NCBI GenBank assembly: GCA_937921735.1
Contig: CAKZTQ010000032.1
Location: forward strand, 32,169-96,168
Source of the DNA: an uncultured archaeon
GTDB taxonomy: Archaea > Hadarchaeota > Hadarchaeia > Hadarchaeales > Hadarchaeaceae
DNA: 64,000 nt
Direction of reading: 5' to 3'
Each line of letters starts with the position of its first letter. Within the stretch, counting starts at the first letter, position 1. The notes beneath the pieces were generated by a model. It ran no database searches and had not been told where the DNA came from. It was given only the letters and a program-made list of their open reading frames with translations. This document shows, in pieces, positions 35,443 to 44,808 of the stretch. Position numbers and translations under genes: made by a program.

Positions 35443-37227
35443 TTGGGCAAGATCATCAGGGTCACCGGCCCCGTGGTAATCGCCGACGGCATGAAAGGTT
35501 CAGAGATGTATGAACTCGTCAGGGTCGGCGAGGAGGGGCTCATAGGTGAGATAATCGGGCTGGCCGGAGATAGGGCAACGATTCAAGTCTATGAGGAGAC
35601 CTCGGGCATCCGACCGGGTGAGAAGGTCGAGGGTACGGGTAGGCCGTTGTCGGTAGAGCTCGGGCCCGGCCTGATCGGGGCAATCTATGATGGTACGCAG
35701 AGGCCGCTGACGATCATCCGGGCCAAGACCGGCGATATGATAACCCGCGGCGTTTTCGCGCACGCTTTGCCAAGGGACAAAAAGTGGAAGTTCGTGCCGA
35801 AGGTCGAAAAGGGGGCGAGCGTCGTAGAGGGCGACGTTTTAGGTGTAGTGAAGGAAAGCAAGCTGGTCGAGCACCGCATCCTCGTGCCTCCAGGGTTGAG
35901 CGGCAAGGTGCTCGAGATCTCGGAGGGGGCTTATGGTGTCCAGGACGTCGTGGCATCGATCGAGACCAGCGAGGGTAAGAAAGGGATCAGGATGATGCAG
36001 ATGTGGCCCGTCAGAAAACCTAGGCCGCATAAGGGGAAGCTCGAGCCTCGGGAGCCGCTGATCTCCGGGCAGCGCGTCATAGACTCACTGTTTCCCATCG
36101 CTAAAGGGGGGACGGCAGCTATACCCGGAGGCTTCGGCACGGGGAAGACCGTCATGCTACACCAGTTCGCGAAGTGGGCCGCGGCGGACGTTGTCGTCTA
36201 CGTCGGATGCGGCGAGCGCGGCAACGAGATGTGCGACGTGCTCACCCACTTCCCGGAGCTCAAGGACCCCAGGACCGGCGAGCCTCTGATGGAGCGGACC
36301 GTGCTCATCGCCAACACCTCAAACATGCCGGTCGCAGCAAGGGAGGCCAGCGTCTATACCGGCATCACCATCGCCGAATATTTCAGGGACATGGGCTACG
36401 ACGTCGCCCTCATGGCGGATTCAACTTCTCGCTGGGCCGAGGCCATGCGGGAGATCTCGGGCAGGTTAGAGGAGATGCCAGGCGAGGAGGGCTTCCCGGC
36501 CTACTTGGCTTCGAGGCTGGCGGAGTTCTACGAGCGGGCGGGTAGGGTGAGGACGTTGGGCTCCGAGGAGAGGTTCGGTTCGGTCACGGTGATCGGCGCG
36601 GTGTCTCCGCCGGGAGGCGATCTATCCGAGCCGGTTTCTCAGAACACGTTGCGCGTGGTCAAAGTTTTCTGGGCGCTGGATTCGAGTTTAGCGGACAGGC
36701 GTCACTTCCCCGCCATCCACTGGCTCAACAGCTATTCCCTCTACGTCGATGCCGTCAAGGATTGGTGGGGGCAAAAGCTGGGCATGAATTGGAAAGCGAT
36801 GAGGGACGAGGCGATAGCCATGCTCCAGGAGGAGGCCGAGCTCCAAGAAATAGTGAAGCTGGTCGGTCCCGATGCCTTGCCCGAGCGGGACCGAGCCGTG
36901 CTCGAGGCGGCCAGGATCATGCGCGAGGACTTCCTTCAGCAGTTCGCCTATCACGAGGTAGACACGTATTGTCCGGTGGAGAAACAGCTCCGCATGCTCG
37001 ACGTGGTGCTGGACTTCTACCGCAGCGCGATCGAGGCGACGAGGCAAGGGGTTTCGGTGGATGAGATAAAGAAACTGCCGGTGAGGGAAAGGATAGCGAC
37101 GATGAAGCGAGTTCCACCAGCGGAGTTCGAGGCCGAATACAGGTCCATCAAGAAGCAGTTGAAGGAGCAATTCTCGGAGCTACTCAAGGCGAAGAGGGTT
37201 CTGGTGAGGGGGAGCGAGGGTGGTTGA
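35443..37227 (+). CDS. atpA: A-type ATP synthase catalytic subunit A
   Basis: Catalytic subunit. The Walker A loop GGFGTGKT lies near residue 230 after the family-specific non-homologous insert, followed by the GERGNE motif and the [10 protein letters not shown] Walker B region. Length 594 is standard, with no intein. The start is TTG at 35443 ([10 protein letters not shown]), after a GAGGGTG sequence. It overlaps atpB by eight bases. Confidence 0.97.
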   Translation: MGKIIRVTGPVVIADGMKGSEMYELVRVGEEGLIGEIIGLAGDRATIQVYEETSGIRPGEKVEGTGRPLSVELGPGLIGAIYDGTQRPLTIIRAKTGDMITRGVFAHALPRDKKWKFVPKVEKGASVVEGDVLGVVKESKLVEHRILVPPGLSGKVLEISEGAYGVQDVVASIETSEGKKGIRMMQMWPVRKPRPHKGKLEPREPLISGQRVIDSLFPIAKGGTAAIPGGFGTGKTVMLHQFAKWAAADVVVYVGCGERGNEMCDVLTHFPELKDPRTGEPLMERTVLIANTSNMPVAAREASVYTGITIAEYFRDMGYDVALMADSTSRWAEAMREISGRLEEMPGEEGFPAYLASRLAEFYERAGRVRTLGSEERFGSVTVIGAVSPPGGDLSEPVSQNTLRVVKVFWALDSSLADRRHFPAIHWLNSYSLYVDAVKDWWGQKLGMNWKAMRDEAIAMLQEEAELQEIVKLVGPDALPERDRAVLEAARIMREDFLQQFAYHEVDTYCPVEKQLRMLDVVLDFYRSAIEATRQGVSVDEIKKLPVRERIATMKRVPPAEFEAEYRSIKKQLKEQFSELLKAKRVLVRGSEGG

Positions 37228-38614
37228 CGAGGCGATAAAGCATCGGGAGTACCGAACGGTCACTAAGGTCTCAGGTCCCTTGATAATAGTTGAGGGGGTG
37301 AGCGGCGCAGCTTATGGGGAAGTTGTGGAGATAATGACCCCCTCCGGCGAGGTCAAGCGCGGGCAGGTGCTCGACGCCTACGAGGACCGCGCGGTCGTGC
37401 AGGTTTACGAGGGCACTAGGGGCATCGATACCCTGCAGACGAGGGTCAGGTTTACCGGTGAGACGGTGAAGTTCGGCGTGGGGCTTGAGCTTTTGGGCAG
37501 GATCTTCAACGGTAGGGGCGAGCCCATCGATGGCGGTCCTAGGCCCCTGTTCGAGGATAAATGGGACGTGCACGGAGCGCCGATCAATCCCTCCGCGAGG
37601 GAGTACCCGAGCGAGTTCATACAAACCGGCATCTCGGCGATCGATGGCATGAACACGCTCGTGAGGGGGCAGAAGTTGCCGATCTTCTCGGGCTCGGGCC
37701 TCCCCCACAACGACTTGGCGGCACAAATAGCTAGGCAGTCGAAGGTCTTGGGCGAGGAGGAGGAGTTCGCGGTTGTATTCTGTGGGATGGGCATCACCCA
37801 CGAGGAGGCCGCCTTCTTCATGAGGGACTTCGAGAGGACGGGGGCGCTGGAGCGGGCCTGCATGTTCTTGAACTTGGCGAACGACCCGGCGATAGAGAGA
37901 ATACTGACGCCGCGGCTTGCCCTTACGGCTGCCGAGTACCTTGCGTTCATCCAAGGCATGCATGTGCTGGTCATCCTCACCGACATGACCAACTACGCCG
38001 AGGCCCTCCGCGAGATCTCGGCCGCTCGAGGGGAGGTGCCGGGTAGGCGGGGGTATCCCGGTTACCTCTACACGGACTTCGCGACCATCTACGAACGAGC
38101 GGGTAGGATAAAGGGGAAGAAGGGCTCGATCACGCAGATGCCGATCTTGACCATGCCCGGGGACGACATCACCCACCCCATACCCGACCTAACCGGCTAC
38201 ATAACTGAAGGGCAGTTGGTGATGGACAGGGAACTCCACCACAAGGGCATCTACCCCCCGATCAACGTGCTGCCCTCGCTTTCTAGGCTCATGAAGGACG
38301 GCATAGGCGAGGGTCACACGCGCGAGGACCACAGCGACCTCTCGAACCAGCTTTACGCCGCCTACGCCGAGGGCAAGGACCTTCGCGCGCTGGTGGCGGT
38401 GGTGGGGGAGGAGGCGCTGATGGAACGCGACCGCCGTTACCTCGAATTCGCGGATAGATTTGAGCGGGAGTTCATCAACCAGCGCAGGGACGAGGATCGC
38501 CCGATCGAGGTCACCCTAGATCTGGGCTGGGAGCTGCTCCGCGGGCTGCCCGAGGCGGAGCTGAAGCGAGTAGATCCCAAGTTCATAGCTAAGTACCTCC
38601 ACAAGCGGGGTTAG
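37220..38614 (+). CDS. atpB: A-type ATP synthase subunit B
   Basis: Non-catalytic head subunit. It has the beta-barrel opening [11 protein letters not shown], a degenerate Walker region [18 protein letters not shown] as expected for B, and [30 protein letters not shown]. Length 464 is typical. GTG start inside the end of atpA. Followed one base later by an acetyltransferase gene rather than by atpD. Confidence 0.97.
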   Translation: MVDEAIKHREYRTVTKVSGPLIIVEGVSGAAYGEVVEIMTPSGEVKRGQVLDAYEDRAVVQVYEGTRGIDTLQTRVRFTGETVKFGVGLELLGRIFNGRGEPIDGGPRPLFEDKWDVHGAPINPSAREYPSEFIQTGISAIDGMNTLVRGQKLPIFSGSGLPHNDLAAQIARQSKVLGEEEEFAVVFCGMGITHEEAAFFMRDFERTGALERACMFLNLANDPAIERILTPRLALTAAEYLAFIQGMHVLVILTDMTNYAEALREISAARGEVPGRRGYPGYLYTDFATIYERAGRIKGKKGSITQMPILTMPGDDITHPIPDLTGYITEGQLVMDRELHHKGIYPPINVLPSLSRLMKDGIGEGHTREDHSDLSNQLYAAYAEGKDLRALVAVVGEEALMERDRRYLEFADRFEREFINQRRDEDRPIEVTLDLGWELLRGLPEAELKRVDPKFIAKYLHKRG

Positions 38615-38615
38615 C

Positions 38616-39032
38616 TTGGTCGAGATCAGGGACTTCAGGAGCGAGGACGTAGATGAGGTCCTCTCCATCCTGCATGCCTGCTTTGGCCCGACCGGACTCG
38701 AGGACGTCGATCGCGTGAACCTGTTGGGCTGGCATTACCAGTTCCCGGGCGGCATGAAGGTAGCGCTTGAAAAAGGGCGGATAGTGGGCTTCGTCTTCGC
38801 GTTCAACTCTTACAGGGTGGGCTGGATCACGCTGCTCTGTGTCAAGCCCGAGCTCCGAGGTAGGGGGATCGGGACGAGCTTGCTCAGGAGCGCCATCGAG
38901 CATCTCCGCGAGCGTGGCGTGGAGGTGATCAAGCTGGATGTCGAGCCTGACAACCCCGCCTTGGGGCTTTACAGGAAATTCGGCTTTGAGGTCGAGCGAA
39001 CGTTGCTACGACTGCGGAAGAAGCCGCCGTGA
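38616..39032 (+). CDS. GNAT-family N-acetyltransferase
   Basis: A 138-residue acetyltransferase resembling RimI/archaeal Nat enzymes. The acetyl-CoA loop is VKPELRGRGIGTSLL, followed by the LDVEPDNPALGLYRKFGFEVE strand-helix typical of peptide N-terminal acetylases. TTG start directly after atpB, so it is probably co-transcribed with A and B. The substrate is unknown; ribosomal or other protein N-termini are likely by family. Confidence 0.88.
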   Translation: MVEIRDFRSEDVDEVLSILHACFGPTGLEDVDRVNLLGWHYQFPGGMKVALEKGRIVGFVFAFNSYRVGWITLLCVKPELRGRGIGTSLLRSAIEHLRERGVEVIKLDVEPDNPALGLYRKFGFEVERTLLRLRKKPP

Positions 39033-39116
39033 TGCGCTCGGGGACTCAAAATCCTCATCACGTGGTCAGTTGGGTCAGACTCGTCATCGCGCGTTCGACT
39101 TTCTTTTTCTGGAGGG

Positions 39117-40247
39117 TTAAAACCCTTTCGCGCCACGAGGTGAATAAATTTCCTCCGCGAGCTTCTTCACTTTAGCTCTGATCCTCTCCCGCTCGAGGCG
39201 ATGCGAGTTTAAAAATTCGGTCATGGCCTCGATCGCGCGCGATTTACAATCGCCGCAGATCATCGCTCCGGATTTACATGCCTCCCTTATGCTTAAAAGT
39301 TCCTCGTCGTCGGGCGCGAGGTGGTAGAGGTAGAGCTTGTACACCGTGCACCTATCTGGGTCCCCGCCCAGCCTGCGCTGTTCTTCCGCCGTGGGCTGAC
39401 CACCCGTAAACGCATCCCTGATTTTGTGCTTCACCTCCTCGACGCCATCGGTCAGGAAGATGGCCGTCTCCGGCCTGCTGCTCGACATCTTCTCGCCCGT
39501 GAGGCCGGGCATGAGATAGTGATAAGTTGAGGATGGCGGTATAAACCCGAACTCGTTCTGGAACCTAGCCGCCACGTCTCGGGCGAGCCTTATGTGGGGG
39601 TCTTGGTCCACCCCCACCGGAACGACGGTTGGGCATGGTCCCTCGAATTCGCTCAACTGCGGATGCAGGATGTCGGCCACGTCTATCATCGGGTAGAAGA
39701 TGTGTGCGATATTCGAGTCGCCGGCGAACCCGTAAATCGCGCGCATCTCGTTGAAGTTCACCTTCTTCGCGAGCACGTATGCTAGGTGGCGCACCGCATT
39801 GCTTCGGGACTGGAAGTAAACGTGACACCTTTCGAGGTCCAGGCCGAGGGCTTGGTAGTTCACGAGATACTCGTCGACCGCGAGTCGATAAGCCTCTTGA
39901 AATGTCACGTTTCTCGCCGAATAAGCCTCGAGGTCGGCGATGCACAGGTAAATTTTTGCCCCTAGGTCCTGGTACCAGATGAGCTGGTCGATGACCAATT
40001 TGTGGCCGATGTGCATGCGGCCGCTGGGCATCAAGCCCGTCATCACGACGAACTTCTCGCCCGAGAGCATCGCGTCCAGCACGCGCCCGAAATCGCGGTG
40101 GCCGAAGATCACACGTCGGCGCATGAGGTGATGCGCTTTCGGCAAGCGATCGAGCAGGTCCGTGAACGGCTCTATCCCAAACTCTTCCATCAGTTTGGCA
40201 TAGTCCTCCGGAACGGCTGTGCCCCATGGATCGATCTTGATCGGCAT
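39117..40247 (-). CDS. trpS: Tryptophanyl-tRNA synthetase
   Basis: Class Ic synthetase of the archaeal/eukaryal type. It shows the N-terminal KIDPWG motif, the HIGH equivalent SGRMHIGH, the tryptophan pocket segments and the KMSSS loop in TGEKMSSSRP. A late cysteine pair (CGDC, after an earlier cysteine in EACKSG) may bind zinc. The ATG at 40247 gives the canonical start; a longer frame to 40262 is unlikely. It follows endA, so the two form an operon. Confidence 0.96.
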   Translation of the reverse strand: MPIKIDPWGTAVPEDYAKLMEEFGIEPFTDLLDRLPKAHHLMRRRVIFGHRDFGRVLDAMLSGEKFVVMTGLMPSGRMHIGHKLVIDQLIWYQDLGAKIYLCIADLEAYSARNVTFQEAYRLAVDEYLVNYQALGLDLERCHVYFQSRSNAVRHLAYVLAKKVNFNEMRAIYGFAGDSNIAHIFYPMIDVADILHPQLSEFEGPCPTVVPVGVDQDPHIRLARDVAARFQNEFGFIPPSSTYHYLMPGLTGEKMSSSRPETAIFLTDGVEEVKHKIRDAFTGGQPTAEEQRRLGGDPDRCTVYKLYLYHLAPDDEELLSIREACKSGAMICGDCKSRAIEAMTEFLNSHRLERERIRAKVKKLAEEIYSPRGAKGF

Positions 40248-40248
40248 C

Positions 40249-40797
40249 TCAGGGCCTCTCACGCTTCAACGAGTAATAGGTAATATCCCCTTCGTCGTCC
40301 ACTATCGCGAAGAGCATCTCCTTCCGCACGCTGTGCGCCAACCTCACCGCTCGAGCGAGCTCTGCGGGCGTCAACCTCGCCCCCTCTGGCAGTGCGTGCA
40401 CTAAGTACTTGGAGTGGGTCTCGCCCGGTCTCTCGCCCCTATCGTAGACCCGGAAGTGCGCCCCGAACTTCAGCCCGGTCTTGACGATGTAGCCGCGAGA
40501 GCGCAGGTCGGAGTACAACAGGTACTTGAGCATGAGGTCGGGGTCGTGTCTCGCCAGCCTCGCGGCGAGCTCGTTGAACTTCAAGGGTTGTCCCGTCTCC
40601 CTGTCCACGACCTTGATCTTACCGCAGTCGAGCAGGTAGAGCGCCTCCACCGGCGCCAGCTGGAGCTTCCCTCCCGAAAGGGGCTTGCCGTACGCTCCGC
40701 GTTGGTAAAGTTGGTTTGCTTGGGCTTCGTCCCACACCATTATCTTATCCTTGTACCAGTAGGCCTCCGCCGGCGCCTCAGGGATCTCGGCTTCCAT
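40249..40797 (-). CDS. endA: tRNA-splicing endonuclease
   Basis: Cuts the bulge-helix-bulge at intron boundaries in pre-tRNA. The catalytic triad is present: Y118 (FRVYDRG), H128 (ETHSKYLV) and K159 (SVRKEML). At 182 residues it is the single-domain type that forms homotetramers in many euryarchaea, unless a second subunit exists elsewhere. The tRNA-Glu in this window has two introns, so this enzyme or a partner must process them. Confidence 0.94.
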   Translation of the reverse strand: MEAEIPEAPAEAYWYKDKIMVWDEAQANQLYQRGAYGKPLSGGKLQLAPVEALYLLDCGKIKVVDRETGQPLKFNELAARLARHDPDLMLKYLLYSDLRSRGYIVKTGLKFGAHFRVYDRGERPGETHSKYLVHALPEGARLTPAELARAVRLAHSVRKEMLFAIVDDEGDITYYSLKRERP

Positions 40798-40990
40798 ACC
40801 GTCCCCTAGGCTATGATTGCAGGTATCCGTTAAGAAGTTGTCGCTGGGGGCTCTTATCCAGCCGCCTTCTTTCAGCTCTTGGTAGCTCGAATTCCTCGAG
40901 ATGGACTTTGCCCTTAAAATAGCCGATTTTTAAACTTACCTCAAATTTTAAATATGGGTTCTCTAATATAATATATTGCCAAAATGGCGC

Positions 40991-41130
40991 TAATACCGGG
41001 CGGAACGGCCGAGACGATGGCGAAAACCTGAGGCTGAGGGGGTGGTTTTTCTCCATTCCTGCCGGCCTTCGAGCAGGGGGGAAGATGAGTCACCTCCATC
41101 TAAGTCCATGTGGCTGCCCGCCCGGTATTA
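40991..41130 (+). ncRNA. Candidate structured RNA (or terminal-inverted-repeat element), unassigned
   Basis: The stretch between endA and adenine deaminase (about 460 bases without a gene) holds a 140-base element. Its ends are perfectly complementary over 13 bases (TAATACCGGGCGG at 40991-41003 with 41118-41130). Internal complementary pairs include TTCCTGC/GCAGGGG (41056-41062/41073-41079), GGGGGTG/CACCTCC (41038-41044/41091-41097) and GATGG/CCATC (41016-41020/41096-41100), consistent with a rod-like fold. A TATA-like TAATATAATATAT ends at 40976, the right distance for a transcript starting near 40991-41000. No 5S, SRP or RNase P consensus is seen. A small mobile element with inverted ends is the alternative, but no target duplication is visible. 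Confidence 0.5.
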
Positions 41131-41258
41131 ACTGAAAATTTTGGTCATTGAGCGACGCTTGAATGGCTTATCGCTTCGATAGGCTCCGCGATTTTTAAAC
41201 GTCCGCGGGGACAATGAAATCAGCGGTGTTCATGAAAAATCCGAGCTCCTTAGGTGAC

Positions 41259-43022
41259 ATGACGAAAGTTTTGGTCTCGACGGCGTTGGGTAGGGAGAAG
41301 GCAGACCTTGTGGTGAGGAATTCGAAATTGGTGAACGTCTACACCCGCGAGCTTCTTGTGGGCATCGATGTGGCAGTGAAGGGAGACAGGATAGCCCTCG
41401 TCGGCGACGCCACCCATGCAATTGGCCCGAGCACCGTCGTGATGGACGCGACGGACAAGTACCTCGCGCCGGGTTTTCTCGACGGCCACGTGCACGTGGA
41501 AAGCAGCATGTTGACGGTGACCCAATTCGCCAGAGTCGTCTTGCCGCGAGGGACGACCGGGGTATTCATCGACCCGCACGAGATCGCGAACGTCCTCGGC
41601 CTAGACGGGGTGAGGATGATGCTGGAGGAGTCGAGGGGTCTGCCGCTGAGGGTTTTCATCTGCATCCCGTCTTGCGTCCCCGCTATCTCGCCAGAGTTCG
41701 AGACGGCCGGGGCGGAGATCGGCCCGAAGGAGATAGGGGAGGCGCTCGGCTGGGAAGGCGTGGTCGCCTTAGGTGAGGTGATGAACTATCCCGGCGTGTT
41801 GGCGGGCGACGAAAGGATGCACCTCGAGATCCGAGCTGCGCTAAAGGCGGGAAAGGTCGTCGAGGGACACTCGAGCGGCCTCCTCGGCAAGGAGCTCGCC
41901 GCGTACGCAGCGGCTGGCATGAGCTCGTGCCACGAGTCGACTCAGGAGCTCGAGGCCCTGCAGAGGGCTAGGTTAGGGATGTGGGTGATGGCTAGGGAGG
42001 GCTCGGCCTGGCGCGACCTCGCCGACGTGATAAGGGCTTACACCGCGCGGGGCATCGACGGCAGGAGGTTCGTGCTGGTGAGCGACGACCGCCACCCGGA
42101 GGACCTCCTGCGGGAGGGCCACATGGACCACATACTTAGGCGCGCGGTCGAGGAGGGGGTCGATCCTCTTGCCGCCATTCAGATGGCCACCCTAAACACC
42201 GCCGAACACTTCGGGCTCGATCGTGACTTAGGAGGCATCGCTCCCGGCAAGTTCGCGGACATGGTTCTGTTGAGCAACCTCCACGAGTTCTCCGTCGACG
42301 CGGTCATCGCCGGCGGTAGGATGGTCGCTAAACGAGGAAGGCTCCTCGTTGACCTGCCTCGCTTCAGGTACCCCCAGCGAGCGAGGAGGACGATGAACGT
42401 GGGGGGTCGACTCACCCCTCGAGATCTAACCGTGAGGGCCCCTTTAGAACGAGGGAAGGTCAGGGTTCACGTGATCGGCGTCAGCGAGGGCAAGGTCACG
42501 ACGAGGCACCTCGTGGAGGAGCTCGAGGCGATCGACGGCGAGGTATCGCCGGACGCACGAAAGGACATCGCGAAGGTGGCCGTGGTGGAGAGGCACAAGG
42601 CGACGGGGAACATCGGCTTGGGATTCGTCAAGGGGTTTGAGCTCGAGCGCGGCGCCTTGGCCTCGACCGTCGCGCATGACAGCCACAACCTGCTGGTGAT
42701 GGGTGTGAACGACCACGACATGGCGTTCGCAGCGAACAAGCTGATCGAGGTGGGGGGAGGGATGGTCGCGGTTGGCGAGGGCAAGGTCCTAGCTCTGGTC
42801 GAGCTTCCGATAGCCGGGCTGATGTCGGAGAAGGGGGCGGAGGAGGTGAGCGAAGAAGTGGTGGCGCTGAAGGAGGCCTGGGCGAAGCTGGGGTGCAAGA
42901 TGGTCTCGCCGTTCATGACCATGTCCTTGCTCGCCCTGCCCGTGCTGCCCGAGCTCAGGATCACCGACAAGGGGCTAATCGACACCGTCGAATTTAGGAG
43001 GATTTCCACGTTGGTTCAATGA
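41259..43022 (+). CDS. ade: Adenine deaminase
   Basis: Amidohydrolase-superfamily enzyme converting adenine to hypoxanthine. The metal-binding GFLDGHVHVESSM motif, IDPHEIANVLG, VVEGHSSGL, SCHES and the late SDDRHPEDLL aspartate are all present, as is the C-terminal domain with VAHDSHN. The ATG at 41259 gives the family-like opening (M-T-K-V-L-V-S-T-A-L-G); in-frame ATGs at 41214 and 41232 also exist. A TATA-like ATTTTTAAAC is at 41191-41200, which argues against the first. The enzyme can remove adenine released by AMP phosphorylase upstream of RuBisCO. Confidence 0.95.
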   Translation: MTKVLVSTALGREKADLVVRNSKLVNVYTRELLVGIDVAVKGDRIALVGDATHAIGPSTVVMDATDKYLAPGFLDGHVHVESSMLTVTQFARVVLPRGTTGVFIDPHEIANVLGLDGVRMMLEESRGLPLRVFICIPSCVPAISPEFETAGAEIGPKEIGEALGWEGVVALGEVMNYPGVLAGDERMHLEIRAALKAGKVVEGHSSGLLGKELAAYAAAGMSSCHESTQELEALQRARLGMWVMAREGSAWRDLADVIRAYTARGIDGRRFVLVSDDRHPEDLLREGHMDHILRRAVEEGVDPLAAIQMATLNTAEHFGLDRDLGGIAPGKFADMVLLSNLHEFSVDAVIAGGRMVAKRGRLLVDLPRFRYPQRARRTMNVGGRLTPRDLTVRAPLERGKVRVHVIGVSEGKVTTRHLVEELEAIDGEVSPDARKDIAKVAVVERHKATGNIGLGFVKGFELERGALASTVAHDSHNLLVMGVNDHDMAFAANKLIEVGGGMVAVGEGKVLALVELPIAGLMSEKGAEEVSEEVVALKEAWAKLGCKMVSPFMTMSLLALPVLPELRITDKGLIDTVEFRRISTLVQ

Positions 43023-43048
43023 ACCTCAGTTTCACCGGTGCCTTAACG

Positions 43049-43506
43049 TTAACGACGAGCGAAACGTGGTACCACATCCAAATTGGCGGCGGGGGCATAT
43101 TCTTTTATCACTGTTTTATATCTTTCCCGTGCCAAACTTTCTATAATCGCTTTAAACACATTTTCGGCTTTTTCTTTGTCTTGGCATAATTTGCAGAAGA
43201 AATCAATAGCAAAATGAGCATGTTTGAGAATGACTAGGCTATCCTATAGCCATTTTCATCGTAGCAACGGGAAATCATCTTATTAAGCTTTCTATAAAAT
43301 TTTACAACAGCAGACTCATTTTTACCTTTCCGTGGAATTACGTTCATTATTTCACACCACCCGTTCCCTGTGTCCCAATATACAACATCTACAGATTTAC
43401 CACTTGCTTTCCATGCACGCCATCCATATTCTGGAACATGTTTATGAAGTCCATTACAGCCTATTACTGCAGAAAGTATTTCACTTTCCACTTCTACCAT
43501 ATTCAT
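43049..43506 (-). pseudogene. Hypothetical gene, probably frameshifted
   Basis: The first part (43234-43506) encodes a 90-residue AT-rich protein of no known family, ending in the codons for ENGYRIA. Directly after, in a shifted frame, a second open stretch runs to a stop at 43049-43051 and encodes a plausible helical continuation (D-S-L-V-I-L-K-H-A-H-F-A-I-D-F-F, then about 45 more residues) with no start codon of its own. The two parts look like one gene of about 150 residues broken by a frameshift near 43236-43245. It sits beside the EVE-nuclease gene in a low-GC islet; function unknown. Confidence 0.45.
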
Positions 43507-43511
43507 CGCTC

Positions 43512-44483
43512 CTAGTCTACTCTCGAAATTTGAAGATTAAATAATAACTCGCTAACCGAATACTGTTTTTGCAAATCAAAATTTTGAAAGGAATAGAGGA
43601 AGCAATCAATCATCTTGTTTTTTGCTTCTTTCATAACTTTTTTCGATACTTTTCTGCCTATCAGAATTCCTTTTTCGCATTCTTCCCCCAATTCAAACAT
43701 ATATTTTTTAAGTTGTTCAACATCTCTTTTTTGTAAAGCACCCATTTTAATCTCGGCAATCAATTTTTTGCAATACCCTTTGGGCGAACTTTCTTTAATT
43801 AAGATATCAACGTGGCCTTCTGGAAAGGCTTTTTCGCCCAATACCTCGAAATCCTCCGCGGAAAGTGCACTAAGTCCTAAAGAGTTGAAAATTTGTTGGA
43901 GGTTTTCTCTTTGAGAAAGCCAGTGCCGTATCAGCGATTGAAGAATAAATTCGTGGAAAGGAAAAATCTGAGGTGGGTTGGACATTTTTCTATCAAATAC
44001 AAACAGAGGTTCAAATTCCTGAAAATCCTCCTCAAAAATGAATGTAGGACTTTTATAAGGTTCTCCAATTTGAGAAACGGCCTGGAGCGTCGTCAGATCT
44101 GCTTGAAAATGGGTTTTTCGATAGCCTCCCCTTAAAAGCAAATTTTCTGCTACATAAGCAAATTCTGGTTTAATCATCGACTCCGTGAATTCCCTGAGCG
44201 GCTTCAAAGAAATTCGAAAAGGAAAGTAATAGGTATGACCAGACATTTTGAAAGTTACGGGTGGCCAAGGGCCAACCCTATCGGCATCCTTTATGGCAAA
44301 TTTTCGCTCAACTCTATATAGATTAAATACTTTTGCCCCATACAAAAAAGAAACAAAATCTCCCTCATCGATTTCCGAAAATGTCCACACGCCGTTGATG
44401 CTATTTGTAAAGCCTGCCAATGCGTATTTGATACATAACTCCAAATTTGTTTTGTTTGAAACGGAAATTAAAAAATACGACAT
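43512..44483 (-). CDS. EVE/PUA-like domain fused to a PD-(D/E)XK nuclease domain
   Basis: The N-terminal ~110 residues resemble an EVE/YTH-like modified-base reader: YFLISVSNKTNLELC, then GVWTFSEIDEGDFVSFLYGAKVFNLYRV and the WPPVTF-KM-SGHTYYFPFRI strands. The C-terminal ~130 residues carry a restriction-type nuclease core: EVLGEKAF, GHVDILIKE (acidic residue), LIAEIKMG (E-x-K) and a following helix with Q and K (QKRDVEQLKKYM). The combination suggests a modification-dependent restriction nuclease. The gene is much more AT-rich than its neighbours, consistent with recent acquisition. Domain calls are by pattern, not by search. Confidence 0.72.
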   Translation of the reverse strand: MSYFLISVSNKTNLELCIKYALAGFTNSINGVWTFSEIDEGDFVSFLYGAKVFNLYRVERKFAIKDADRVGPWPPVTFKMSGHTYYFPFRISLKPLREFTESMIKPEFAYVAENLLLRGGYRKTHFQADLTTLQAVSQIGEPYKSPTFIFEEDFQEFEPLFVFDRKMSNPPQIFPFHEFILQSLIRHWLSQRENLQQIFNSLGLSALSAEDFEVLGEKAFPEGHVDILIKESSPKGYCKKLIAEIKMGALQKRDVEQLKKYMFELGEECEKGILIGRKVSKKVMKEAKNKMIDCFLYSFQNFDLQKQYSVSELLFNLQISRVD

Positions 44484-44642
44484 ATTGCATCCCTCTCTTA
44501 TTTAACTAAAATGTAGGTAAATTTAAAGACATGTGGCACGAAGGAGACCAATTTGCGATTACATGAGCCAAAAATAAGGGCCTCTAGCCGGTCTGTCAAA
44601 AAGGCGATCACCTTGAGAGTTCCCTCAAAGACGGTCTGCGCA

Positions 44643-44720
<78 letters not shown>

Positions 44721-44808
44721 AAGAAATCTTCTCCGTCGAATTAATAAAGAATCATCTCCTCGCTCCATCGCCAAAAAAGAGCGACGCAGCGAGGATGGCC
44801 AGCGCCCG

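Noticed and set aside
37271-38176. 301-codon minus-strand frame opposite atpB
   Set aside because: A shadow of the ATPase B gene without protein-like domains.
40811-41056. 81-codon minus-strand frame across the candidate RNA
   Set aside because: Composition is erratic, it crosses the inverted-repeat arm, and no ribosome-binding site or family match is seen.
40991-41130. 5S rRNA or SRP RNA
   Set aside because: End pairing and length were suggestive, but the conserved 5S GAAC/GAAGTTAAGC and the SRP GGAAGGGAGCAGCC-type sequences are absent.
43023-44642. Attachment-site duplication of tRNA-Pro flanking the islet
   Set aside because: I looked for a repeat of the tRNA 3' end across the islet and saw none, and there is no integrase gene.
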